Shown in pieces: positions 27,364-35,866 of a stretch of 64,000 bases of DNA (positions are counted from its first letter, which is position 1; every line of letters starts with the position of its first letter). The stretch is from Skermanella aerolata KACC 11604 (GTDB lineage: Bacteria > Pseudomonadota > Alphaproteobacteria > Azospirillales > Azospirillaceae): contig NZ_AVFK01000005.1 of NCBI RefSeq assembly GCF_000936425.1, positions 1 through 64,000 on the forward strand, read 5' to 3'. Below the pieces are notes generated by a model. That model had not been told where the DNA came from, made no database searches, and saw nothing but the letters and a program-made list of their open reading frames with translations. The translations under genes and the position numbers were made by a program.

Positions 27364-29058
27364 TCAGCCGTCGATCTGCGCCACCGCCTGCTGGCCCGGC
27401 AACCGCTTGGCAAGGGCGGTAACGAAGGCAGTGTCGCGGCCGTAGATATCCTCCAGGAAGTGGATCTTGCCGGCATCGTCGAAGTAGACCGTCTGGTACG
27501 TAAGATGGACCGGGACCGATTGCCGCAGCCATACCGTTTTCGTCTCTCCGGTATCGAGTACCTGGGATCTGCGCTCCACCGGCCAATCATCCATTCCCTC
27601 CATCAGGAACGCGGTGAGAGCAGCCGGGTCGCCGACCCGCACGCATCCGGACGACAGGCTGCGTTCGACCTGGGCGAACTTGTCCCGGGCCGGCGTATCA
27701 TGCAAGTACACGTCGAAATCATTGGGGAACATGTACTTGATCCGTCCAAGGGAGTTCTTGGGGCCGGGGTCTTGGCGCATGCGGTACCGGGTGATCCTCG
27801 ACCCCACTTCGCGCCAGTTCACCGAACGCGAATCGATCTGGCGGGCGCCGGCCGCCCAGCTTTCGAACAGCTTGATATCGTGTTCCTTGAGATATCCCGG
27901 GTTGCGCAGCAGTTTGGGCAGCATGTCGTTGCGCGCGACAGTCGGCGGGATCGTCCAGGTCGGGTTGAAGACCAGATGGGATATGCGGTGGCTGAACACG
28001 GGCGTCGGCCGCTCGACCGAGCCGACGATGACCGGCATGCGCAGTGCCACCTGCCCCTTGTCCAGCGCCCTCAGCGAATAGCCGGGAATGTTCACGATGA
28101 CGTGCCGCTCGCCAAGGTCGTCCGGCAGCCAGCGCCAGCGCTCCATGTTGGCGACGATCTGGTTGACCCGCTCGGCGGCCGGGACATTGAGCGCCGCGCG
28201 CGTCGATTCCCCCACCACGCCGTCGGGCGTCTGGCCGTTGTAGGACTGGAACCGCTTGACCGCCGTCTGGAGGACCGCGTCGTAGACCGGCGACGCCATG
28301 TCCTTGGCAGTGCCGGTGTAGTCGCCCGTTGCCGCAAGTCGCCTCCGCAAGGCCGGCACGCTCGCGTCCTGCATACCCGGCTTCAGGACCGGTCCCTGCC
28401 CGGCCGCCGGCCAGCCGCCGCCGGATGCCAGGGCCCGGTAACGGCGGAGAGCGTCGCGGAGTGCCGCATACTGGGGATGCGGCGGCGTGAAGCCGGCAAG
28501 GAAGGCCGCAAGATTGGTCTCGTCCCGTGCCCGCTTGGCGATCTCGACCGCATCGACCCGAGGCGGCACCGCGGCCAGTTCGGGCGCTATCGAGCGCGGA
28601 GCCAGACGGCCGGCACGCAGGTCGGACGCATATTCCATGACCGCATCCGCGATCAGCAGGTCCAGTTCCGCCTGCACGCCCACATCGCCAGAACCCATCC
28701 GCCTCTCGATGGCGTCGGCGTGATAATGCAGCGGGTTGAGCCCTTCCTGGTCGGAGGCCCGCAGCAGGGCGACCAAACCGTCGGCAGCGATGACGATACC
28801 GGACGCGCCGGTCCAGACCGGATCGAACCCGCGCTCCGCATAGAAGCGCCTCAGCGCATCCAGGTTGCGCAGGCGTTGTCCCTCGATCGTGAGCGCGCCG
28901 TTCCGGCTCAGCCGACGGGCGATCGCGACATCGGTTTCCGTCTCCGGCGAGAGCACCGGTGCGTAGGCCGGATCCTCCTGCGCCAGAGCGGGAATGACGC
29001 CCGACGGGCCACCGGCGAGCGCCGCGACGATCAACAGATTGCGGAACAGGCTTCTCAT
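27364..29058 (-). CDS. L,D-transpeptidase of the YcbB (LdtD) type
   Basis: A 564-residue enzyme that forms 3-3 cross-links in peptidoglycan. It has a signal peptide (LLIVAALAGGPSGVIPALAQ), a scaffold/PG-binding-like region (about 240-290: LRRRLAATGDY, VKRFQSYNGQTPDGVVG) and a YkuD catalytic domain (about 320-540). The active site shows His453 (YLHDTPAR) and Cys472 in SSGCVRV. I chose the ATG at 29058; a frame extends 10 codons further. An MepK-like endopeptidase follows 227 bases downstream, giving a make-and-cut pair. Confidence 0.92.
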   Translation of the reverse strand: MRSLFRNLLIVAALAGGPSGVIPALAQEDPAYAPVLSPETETDVAIARRLSRNGALTIEGQRLRNLDALRRFYAERGFDPVWTGASGIVIAADGLVALLRASDQEGLNPLHYHADAIERRMGSGDVGVQAELDLLIADAVMEYASDLRAGRLAPRSIAPELAAVPPRVDAVEIAKRARDETNLAAFLAGFTPPHPQYAALRDALRRYRALASGGGWPAAGQGPVLKPGMQDASVPALRRRLAATGDYTGTAKDMASPVYDAVLQTAVKRFQSYNGQTPDGVVGESTRAALNVPAAERVNQIVANMERWRWLPDDLGERHVIVNIPGYSLRALDKGQVALRMPVIVGSVERPTPVFSHRISHLVFNPTWTIPPTVARNDMLPKLLRNPGYLKEHDIKLFESWAAGARQIDSRSVNWREVGSRITRYRMRQDPGPKNSLGRIKYMFPNDFDVYLHDTPARDKFAQVERSLSSGCVRVGDPAALTAFLMEGMDDWPVERRSQVLDTGETKTVWLRQSVPVHLTYQTVYFDDAGKIHFLEDIYGRDTAFVTALAKRLPGQQAVAQIDG

Positions 29059-29295
29059 TGGGGACCCACCACCATGCTTTCGGATCAATCATACACCTAA
29101 ATGAAGTGGTAGTAGAGTTTGTTCCAAAATTGTCCCAGACTGTGGCCGCGGGGCCGCTTCACACCGCGCCGGCACGCGAATCGATAAATGCAATACCGGT
29201 TTAATCTTCCGTAAGGAATGCGCTGCATCATGGATTTGGAGCAATAGTCGCCACCCGCTTGTCCTCCCGGCACAGATGCTCCCCGACGGAAGACA

Positions 29296-30585
29296 ATGAC
29301 GCCTGAACTTCTACAGGACGTGTTGGACAAGCATTCTCGCTGGGTCAGAGGGCTCGCGGGCGGAGCATGCGCCAATCTGTCCCTCGCCAATCTCGAAGGA
29401 CTGGACCTCGCGAAGGTCGATCTCCGCTGGGCAAGGCTCGCCGGCGCCAAAATGGCCCGCGCCCATCTTGCAGGCGCCAGACTGGCCGGCGCCGATCTCT
29501 TCTGCGTCGATCTTCGGAACTGCGACTTGAGGCAGGCCGACCTGTCCGGGTCCGACCTGCGGGGTGCCCGGCTCCATTCCGCGGATTGCACGGGTGCCCA
29601 GCTGCGAGGCGCCGACCTGAGGGAAGGCACCCTTGTCGCTCCGCTCGACGGCAGACCGCTGAACCTCGCGACGATGCCCCGGGCACCTAGGCTCAACGTC
29701 ATCCCGATGCCGCGCCATCCGGGTCCGGATCGGGACGGCCCTCCTCCGGCGAACCGGTCTCCGCACCGGGACCGGCAAATGCCCGCTGGTGTCTGCTCCC
29801 GCACCGACCTGACTTCGGCCGGCTTGCGCTGCGCCGACCTGACCGAGGCGGATCTGACCGGCTGCAATCTCCAGAACGCCGATTTGTGCCATGCGGTCCT
29901 GACCAATACGAACCTGTCGGATTGCCGCCTGTGCGGCGCGGACCTGACGGGAGCCGACCTCGTCGGTACGCGTTTCCACAATGCCGACCTCGTCGGCACA
30001 CGATTGTCGGGCTGCGACTTCAGCCGCGCCGACCTGACCGGCGCACATTTCACGAAGCTGCTGGACACTCTCGGCCTGGAGCTTCAGCGCGTCATCAACA
30101 ACCATGAGCGCTGGATCGAGAGCGGTGGCGGACGGGGCGCCAGGGCCGACCTCGACGGCGCCGACCTCAACCGGGTCGACCTGCGCAACGTCAACCTGAG
30201 CGGCGCCACCTTGCGCGGCGCCTCGCTGGTCAAGGCCCTGCTCGCGGGAACCAAGCTGATCATGGCCGACATGTCCGGCGCCGACCTGGAAGGCGCCAAC
30301 CTGAGCGGTGCCGATCTCTCGGGCGCCGATCTCAGCTATGCCAAGCTGATCAACGCCGACCTGCACGACGCCCTGCTCTGCCCGGCCCAGATCCTCGACG
30401 CCAACGGCAAACCGACGGGACGGATCTGGGCGACCACCCTGCTCGGCGCCGATCTTCGCCACGCCCATCTCGCCGGGACCCAATTGGCTTCCGCCAACCT
30501 CAGCGAAGCCAACCTGGAATTCGCCGACCTGGATGGCGCCGATCTGACCGGCGCCCGCCTGCCCGCACGGCTCTACCAGCGCTGA
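29296..30585 (+). CDS. Pentapeptide-repeat protein, paralogue 1
   Basis: A 429-residue protein built almost wholly of A(D/N)LxG pentapeptide repeats, which form a right-handed quadrilateral beta-helix. Two blocks each begin with a helical cap: residues 1-35 (ELLQDVLDKHSRWVRGLAGG) and about 258-285 (LQRVINNHERWIESGGG). A Pro/Arg-rich insertion of about 50 residues (about 118-170) breaks the first helix, and a second insertion (LDANGKPTGRIWATTL) lies near 370. There is no signal peptide. Function is unknown; some such proteins mimic DNA, but nothing here shows that. A close paralogue lies at 49563-50894. Confidence 0.85.
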   Translation: MTPELLQDVLDKHSRWVRGLAGGACANLSLANLEGLDLAKVDLRWARLAGAKMARAHLAGARLAGADLFCVDLRNCDLRQADLSGSDLRGARLHSADCTGAQLRGADLREGTLVAPLDGRPLNLATMPRAPRLNVIPMPRHPGPDRDGPPPANRSPHRDRQMPAGVCSRTDLTSAGLRCADLTEADLTGCNLQNADLCHAVLTNTNLSDCRLCGADLTGADLVGTRFHNADLVGTRLSGCDFSRADLTGAHFTKLLDTLGLELQRVINNHERWIESGGGRGARADLDGADLNRVDLRNVNLSGATLRGASLVKALLAGTKLIMADMSGADLEGANLSGADLSGADLSYAKLINADLHDALLCPAQILDANGKPTGRIWATTLLGADLRHAHLAGTQLASANLSEANLEFADLDGADLTGARLPARLYQR

Positions 30586-30691
30586 GGTCATCGGAGCCCG
30601 GATCCTCCAGGCGCGACATTGTGCCGGTTGCACCCGTATTCAGTTGCGCCCCAAATGCGGATATCGATCAGGTCGAATCCTCTAGATCCGC

Positions 30692-32680
30692 GTGTCATTC
30701 ATATTGGCGTATACTCATCGGATTCGGCGAGCCGTGGCCGGAATGGGGTTACTGCTGGCGTTCTCCGGCGCTTCGCAGGCCGAACCGACCTTCAGCGATT
30801 TCGGCGGCGCCGGTCTGCTCCAGGTGCCGACCGCCCGGATGTTCGATGCCGATACGCTGGCGGCGGGTTTCACCTGGACGCCTCTGTACCGCCACGCCTT
30901 CCTGACCTTCCAGGCCGTGCCGGATGTCGAGGTCACCATTCGGCAGAGCGGCGATGCCTATGCGGGATCCGACGAGACGGAGTTTGCCGGCGGTGTCGAC
31001 CTGAAGCTCCGCCTCCTGCGTGAAGGACCGCATTGGCCGGAAGTCTCGGCCGGTGTCCGGGGCCTGTTCGACAGCCGGGGGCTGGGAAGCCGATATCTGC
31101 TGATGAGCCGGCGCTGGTACGACACGGACTGGACGCTGGGAGCCGGATGGGGCCGATTTTCCCAGGGCGGATTCCTGGGCCACGACGTCTCCCTGATCGG
31201 CGGGGTAGAGGTCCACATGCCGGACGACGGCCTCCTGGATGGCTTTTCCTTCAAGCTGGAGTATACCGGCGACCGGTTCCATGCCGAACGGTCGCGCTAT
31301 GCCGACCTTCCGGCGCCGTTCCCGGTCAATGTCGGTGTGGTCTGGCGCCCCCTGCCCTGGATCGAGGCCGGAGCGGGGATCGAACAGGGGCATGCCGCAA
31401 TGGTGAGGGCAGCGGTAAAGCTCGATGCCGGACGGCTCGACAGCGGATCGCCGGTAAAATCGCCGCCGTCGAAAATCGGACCGCGACCGTCGCGCGGCAT
31501 TGCCCGCGATGCCGCGCGCCGGATAGAGACCGCTCTGCGCTCGGCGGGGATGCCGGTTCAAGCCGTCCGGATAGAGGACGCCCAGGCAACCGTCTGGCTC
31601 GACAGCGTACCCCCGGGTCCTCCAGCCCGAACCGCGGGCCGGATAGCAAGGATCATGGCGGCGCGCGCTCCCGCCAAGGCCGAACGTCTGACGGTCGTGC
31701 TTGGGCCTGCGGAACTGGCCGGTACTGCGGTATCGTTCCTCCGCGCCGACCTGGAGCGGGCGGACCGCCATGCCGGTTCCCCGGCGGAGATCTGGCGGAC
31801 CACGGAGCTTGAGCCGGCCGCATCGGCCGGCGGTGCCCCCGGTCCCGCCGCCGACAGGTGGCAAGGCAGGATCACGCCCCGGCTGGAACAGTCTCTCAAT
31901 GGAAGAAACGGCTTCCATGCCTACCGGGCGACGCTCGACTTCGCGACCTTCAGTGCCGGACCAAGTGGACTGGTAAGCGGCACCGGCTTGCGGTTCAATC
32001 TGTCCGATAATCTGGAAGGCCGGCTTGGGGCTCCCGATCCCCGCCTGCCGGTGGTCCGCAGCGATGTCGGCCGCTACGCCGCCGTCCCCGCCACGGTGGA
32101 CCATCTTTACATGGGATGGCTGTGGAACCCGTTCACCGATTGGCATACCCGGCTGTCCGCAGGTCAGATGGACGAGATGTTCAGCGGTGTGGAGGGCGAG
32201 GTTCTATACCGTCCCTTCGGCGCCCGCTGGGCCGTCGGCGCCGACGGCGACCTCGTGATGAAACGGGTACCCGGCAACCTGCTCTATGTCGAGCCGGGAT
32301 TGTACGCCACCCTGCACGGCAGCCTCCGGTACGAAAGCAGCGACGGGCTGATCCAGGGCACCCTCCGCGCCGGGCGTTATCTGGCCGGGGATCTGGGCTC
32401 CACCATCGAACTGACACGGCTGTTCGATGGTGGCGTCCGGATCGGCGCCTATGCCACCCTGACCAATGCGGGGGGTCGAAACCTCGACCATGGCATATCC
32501 GTCCGGATCCCGATCGGCCCACTGCCGGTGGTCGGCCGCGCCCTGGCCCCGGAGATCGCGACACGCAGCCTAGGGCGGGACGCCGGCCAAAGAGTCGACC
32601 AGTCCCTGCAACTATACGACATCACGGGAGCCGCCGGCGTCGGTCGGGTAATGGGAAGCTGGAACCGTCTGCTGGAATGA
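30692..32680 (+). CDS. YjbH-family outer-membrane protein
   Basis: A 662-residue protein with a signal peptide (HRIRRAVAGMGLLLAFSGASQA) and YjbH-family motifs near the N-terminus (FGGAGLLQVPTARMFDAD, FAGGVDLKLRLL and SRGLGSRYLLMSRRWYDTDW). The C-terminal half has the alternating beta-strand pattern of an outer-membrane barrel. YjbH proteins belong to exopolysaccharide export systems (yjbEFGH). No yjbEFG partners are in the window, so it may serve another polymer. The start is taken as the GTG at 30692, without a strong ribosome binding site; the ATG at 30743 would spoil the signal peptide. Confidence 0.8.
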   Translation: MSFILAYTHRIRRAVAGMGLLLAFSGASQAEPTFSDFGGAGLLQVPTARMFDADTLAAGFTWTPLYRHAFLTFQAVPDVEVTIRQSGDAYAGSDETEFAGGVDLKLRLLREGPHWPEVSAGVRGLFDSRGLGSRYLLMSRRWYDTDWTLGAGWGRFSQGGFLGHDVSLIGGVEVHMPDDGLLDGFSFKLEYTGDRFHAERSRYADLPAPFPVNVGVVWRPLPWIEAGAGIEQGHAAMVRAAVKLDAGRLDSGSPVKSPPSKIGPRPSRGIARDAARRIETALRSAGMPVQAVRIEDAQATVWLDSVPPGPPARTAGRIARIMAARAPAKAERLTVVLGPAELAGTAVSFLRADLERADRHAGSPAEIWRTTELEPAASAGGAPGPAADRWQGRITPRLEQSLNGRNGFHAYRATLDFATFSAGPSGLVSGTGLRFNLSDNLEGRLGAPDPRLPVVRSDVGRYAAVPATVDHLYMGWLWNPFTDWHTRLSAGQMDEMFSGVEGEVLYRPFGARWAVGADGDLVMKRVPGNLLYVEPGLYATLHGSLRYESSDGLIQGTLRAGRYLAGDLGSTIELTRLFDGGVRIGAYATLTNAGGRNLDHGISVRIPIGPLPVVGRALAPEIATRSLGRDAGQRVDQSLQLYDITGAAGVGRVMGSWNRLLE

Positions 32681-32720
32681 ACCCAGGCCGCCGCCGCCCC
32701 GTCCCGGCACCGCTGAAGCC

Positions 32721-33158
32721 TTACTGTTGAACGGTCACGGCACCGGTAGCGGGATCGACCAGGATATTCATCCAGACACCTTCGACGGTGCGGACTTCGG
32801 CGGCATAGTTCGCGCCGATCTTGCGGAAGTTCCGCATCTCCGCAAAGCCCATGCCGCCGAACCGGTTGAGAAGGCTGGTCTGCACAAGCTCCATGTCCCG
32901 CTGGTCCTTGCCCTTGCGGTTGGAAATATCGGGCTGTCCCTGTTCGACACTGAGTTGCGTACCGCTTGATGCACCCGCGAGCGGTGCCATCGGAGGCTGC
33001 GCCTGAACCACCATCGATCCCGGCTGCATCTGGCGGTTGGGCGACGTCACGCCACCGGTCGCTCCCGTCCCGCTCGTTTGAGCGAAAGCCAAGGACGACG
33101 TGGCGGCGACGGCAAGAGCCAGTAGCGGAGCGAAGGTGAACACAGCGATTTTCTTCAT
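32721..33158 (-). CDS. Small secreted protein with PepSY-like C-terminus
   Basis: A 145-residue protein with a signal peptide (FAPLLALAVAATSSLAFAQ), a Gln/Gly/Pro-rich linker and a compact C-terminal domain (FRKIGANYAAEVRTVEGVW, LVDPATGAVTVQQ) resembling a PepSY-type beta hairpin. I chose the ATG at 33158, with GAGG eight bases upstream. It converges with the YjbH-type gene. Function is unknown. Confidence 0.75.
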   Translation of the reverse strand: MKKIAVFTFAPLLALAVAATSSLAFAQTSGTGATGGVTSPNRQMQPGSMVVQAQPPMAPLAGASSGTQLSVEQGQPDISNRKGKDQRDMELVQTSLLNRFGGMGFAEMRNFRKIGANYAAEVRTVEGVWMNILVDPATGAVTVQQ

Positions 33159-33668
33159 GATGGAATCCTCTTCCGACATAGTCGGCCCTCTTTCGCGAGG
33201 GCCATTCTTCCCGGTCTTTCTCGACCGGCCGCATGGTCCGAACGCTGCCTGATGGTATTTTGGCATGTTTCGGTGTTGAATCCAGGACCGAGCGAGCATT
33301 GTCACACCGACCGGTCCTTGTCCGTGACGGTCATCACCGGGAAATTCAAGACCGGCAGGAAACCGGGCTTCCGCAAGGTTCCGCCTGAAGCATGGGCCAG
33401 GCAACCTCAATCTTCGGAAGTCAACGGGTCGATCGGCTTACCGAGGCCTCCATACTGAATACTTAACCTATTAATACTTTCTTTATAATTTGGGATTCGA
33501 CCACGTTAACCATGATAAGATGGCACTGTCGCCAAAGTCCCGGCCAAGACCCGCAAAGTTTCCGCAATTTCAGCGAGCGTATCCGGGAACACTGAAGCAC
33601 TGGCGGCGTTTAATCCGCCGTATGGGCAGGATCTCCCTGTCCGGGCGGACATTGAGGAGCCCCCAGCA
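33159..33668. other. Divergent intergenic region
   Basis: About 510 bases between two divergent genes. An AT-rich stretch at about 33455-33500 is the likeliest promoter area. I see no gene, terminator or repeat. Confidence 0.45.
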
Positions 33669-34079
33669 ATGAACACCAGCGACCGCGCCGATCTTCATCG
33701 GATGGCGACCCAGATCGCCTTGTCATACGCGCGCTGCCACAACGAGACGTTCGACGCTTTTCCGGCGCTGTTCCAGACCGCGTATCATGGCCTTCTATCC
33801 TGCACCCAGCCGATGGCGCAGGAGCAGGCACGGCCGGTCAAGAAGGCTGGAACGCCGCCGCGTCCCGTCGCTCGTCCCAAGCCTCTCACCCAAAGCAAGC
33901 CGAAGCCGGCCGCCGCCGCTTCCTCGGCGAAGCCACCGGCGGTTGCCGCCGTCTCGCCGCGCAAGGGCGCTTCCGGTGCCGGACGTGGTTGGACGACCTG
34001 GACGGGCAGCACGAACAAGCCCGGCCGTCCACCGAAGAGTGGAGCGGGTTCAAAAAACGGAGCTGGCCGTCATCGGTGA
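33669..34079 (+). CDS. MucR-like N-terminal domain with basic AT-hook-like tail
   Basis: A 136-residue protein. Residues 1-45 (LHRMATQIALSYARCHNETF to LFQTAYHGL) resemble the N-terminal domain of the MucR/Ros family. The zinc-finger DNA-binding domain is absent. It is replaced by a Lys/Pro/Ala-rich tail of about 85 residues like bacterial histone-H1 tails, ending in KPGRPPKSG, close to an AT-hook core. I infer a small nucleoid-associated protein. The ATG at 33669 has a GAGGAG-type sequence about 14 bases upstream. It is transcribed alone. Confidence 0.6.
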   Translation: MNTSDRADLHRMATQIALSYARCHNETFDAFPALFQTAYHGLLSCTQPMAQEQARPVKKAGTPPRPVARPKPLTQSKPKPAAAASSAKPPAVAAVSPRKGASGAGRGWTTWTGSTNKPGRPPKSGAGSKNGAGRHR

Positions 34080-34390
34080 AATTAAGGATTAACAAGGGAA
34101 CGCAGACACGTTTTGCAGTGTTGAACCGGCACTAACTTCGATGTTTGCTGAATTGCTATCCGGCAACATGGGTGATTGCTTCGCCGGGAAGTGATTTGCC
34201 TTCGATGTAGCACGGACGATGGGGTCTGACGGGCGCCACAACCCCATTGTGTTTATGACAGGTCGGCGCTGGGCCCGGACGAAATGGGGTTTGGGCCTTC
34301 TGTTCTATCCCAAAGCCTCTCGATGTTAGCCTCGCACCTGCAAGGCGGCGTCCCTCCAAGGGGACGCCGCCTTCTTTCTTTGCGTCACCG
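34080..34390 (+). ncRNA. Possible small RNA or long 3' UTR ending in a strong terminator
   Basis: About 260 bases with no open frame separate the MucR-like gene from a perfect terminator at 34342-34373. Such a gap is long for a 3' UTR, and several GC-rich inverted stretches (around 34270-34300) suggest structure. I cannot identify an RNA family, and no convincing promoter stands out. It could be a 3' UTR-derived or independent sRNA. Confidence 0.3.
34342..34373 (+). terminator. Strong intrinsic terminator
   Basis: A perfect 13-bp stem, AAGGCGGCGTCCC paired with GGGACGCCGCCTT, with a 6-base loop and a following CTTTCTTT run. It lies 140 bases upstream of the next gene on the same strand. Confidence 0.9.
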
Positions 34391-34514
34391 CGCTTTCTTT
34401 GTGGCTGTGGACTGACGCCCCGCCGACGACGCATAGTGTCGGCTGCACAATTTGAGGTGTGCCGGTCCGGTCCTTTGTCGCCGGCCGGAAGATTCATCGA
34501 CCAGTCAGGTGATT

Positions 34515-35666
34515 ATGAGCGACACACAGCCGAACCAGGCCCTGGAACGGGTCGACTGCGTGGTGATCGGAGCCGGCGTGATCGGGCTTGCGGTCGCCCG
34601 CCAATTGGCGGCGGCGGGCCGCGACGTGATCCTGCTGGAATCGACCGATTGCATCGGCAGCGGCACCAGTTCGCGCAACAGCGAAGTCGTCCATGCCGGC
34701 ATCTACTATCCCAAGGGCAGCCTGAAGGCACGGATGTGCGTCCAGGGCCGCGACCTGCTCTACCAGTACTGCGCCGAACGCGGCGTGCCGCACAAGCGCT
34801 GCGGCAAGCTGCTGGTCGCGACCGACGAGAGCCAGTTGCCCAAGCTGGACGAGATCGTGGCCAAGGCCCAGGCGAACGGGGTGATGGACCTGACCCGGAT
34901 CAGCGCCGCCGATGTCGCCGTGCTGGAGCCGGATCTGACCACCGTCGGCGCACTCGTGTCTCCTTCCAGCGGCATCGTCGATACCCATGGCCTGATGCTG
35001 GCCTACCAGGGCGAAATGGAGGACCATGGCGGCATGGTCGCGTTCAACAGCCCTGTTACCGGCGGCAAGGTCACGGAAGACGGCATCATAGTCGAAACGG
35101 GCGGGCCGGAGCCGTTCCGGCTGCTCGCCAAATCAGTCGTCAATGCCGGCGGCCTGTATGCCCAGGACATCGCTCACCTGATCGAGGGCATTCCGGCCTC
35201 GAGCATTCCGCCGATCCATTATGCCAAGGGGAACTACTTCTCGCTGGCGAAGCGGGCGCCCTTCAGCCGGCTGATTTACCCGGTGCCGGAACCGGGCGGT
35301 CTGGGCGTCCACTTGACGCTCGACCTGGCGGGTCAAGCCCGCTTCGGGCCGGATGTCGAGTGGATCGAGCGGATGAACTACGACGTCGATATCCGCCGGG
35401 CCGACAAGTTCTACGGCGCCATCCGGCGCTATTGGCCCGGCCTTCCGGACAACGCGCTTCAGCCCGGCTATGCCGGCATCAGGCCGAAGCTGGTTCCGGC
35501 CGGGGTGCCCGACGCCGACTTCATGATCCAGGGTCCGCGCGACCACGGCATACCCGGACTGCTGAACCTTTACGGCATCGAATCTCCCGGGATCACGGCG
35601 TCGCTGGCCATCGCGGCCTTGTCCGAATCGGCGCTGCTCGAGCGCGAAGCGGTTCCGGTCCTGTAA
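34515..35666 (+). CDS. FAD-dependent oxidoreductase, L-2-hydroxyglutarate dehydrogenase-like
   Basis: A 383-residue DAO-fold flavoprotein. The FAD-binding GxGxxG is at about 17-28 (VIGAGVIGLAVA), and SSRNSEVVHAGIYYP is the family's substrate/FAD motif. IDTHGL-like (IVDTHGLMLAYQ) and C-terminal LNLYGIESPGITASLAIA motifs agree with L-2-hydroxyglutarate oxidases/dehydrogenases, which return L-2-hydroxyglutarate to 2-oxoglutarate. I chose the ATG at 34515 with AGGTG upstream. Related glycerol-3-phosphate-like oxidases cannot be fully excluded. Confidence 0.8.
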   Translation: MSDTQPNQALERVDCVVIGAGVIGLAVARQLAAAGRDVILLESTDCIGSGTSSRNSEVVHAGIYYPKGSLKARMCVQGRDLLYQYCAERGVPHKRCGKLLVATDESQLPKLDEIVAKAQANGVMDLTRISAADVAVLEPDLTTVGALVSPSSGIVDTHGLMLAYQGEMEDHGGMVAFNSPVTGGKVTEDGIIVETGGPEPFRLLAKSVVNAGGLYAQDIAHLIEGIPASSIPPIHYAKGNYFSLAKRAPFSRLIYPVPEPGGLGVHLTLDLAGQARFGPDVEWIERMNYDVDIRRADKFYGAIRRYWPGLPDNALQPGYAGIRPKLVPAGVPDADFMIQGPRDHGIPGLLNLYGIESPGITASLAIAALSESALLEREAVPVL

Positions 35667-35680
35667 GCCGCCGCGATGAT

Positions 35681-35742
35681 CTCCACCGCCGAACGGTTTA
35701 TCGATTTGCACCTCGTGACAATCGATAGGTGTGGCGGTGGAG
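35681..35742. repeat. Two-level hairpin downstream of the oxidoreductase
   Basis: CTCCACCGCC (35681-35690) pairs perfectly with GGCGGTGGAG (35733-35742). Nested inside, TATCGAT (35699-35705) pairs with ATCGATA (35721-35727). It starts 14 bases after the stop codon. There is no T-run, so it is either a processed 3' structure or a small repeated element. Confidence 0.65.
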
Positions 35743-35866
35743 AACGCCGACGGATGATTTCGGGAACCTCATGGGCCATCGCATAGCCTAAAGGTAGGCT
35801 TGGGGCTCCAGCTTCCCTGTGTTACTTCAGACAAGTCAGTTTTCATAAGAAGAAAGTCGTTTGGTG

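Noticed and set aside
27307-29100. Long plus-strand frame opposite the L,D-transpeptidase
   Set aside because: No recognisable motif; the minus strand encodes an intact YkuD domain.
29296-30585. Qnr-type fluoroquinolone protection protein
   Set aside because: It is twice the length of Qnr, has interrupted helices and caps, and pentapeptide repeats alone do not show gyrase binding.
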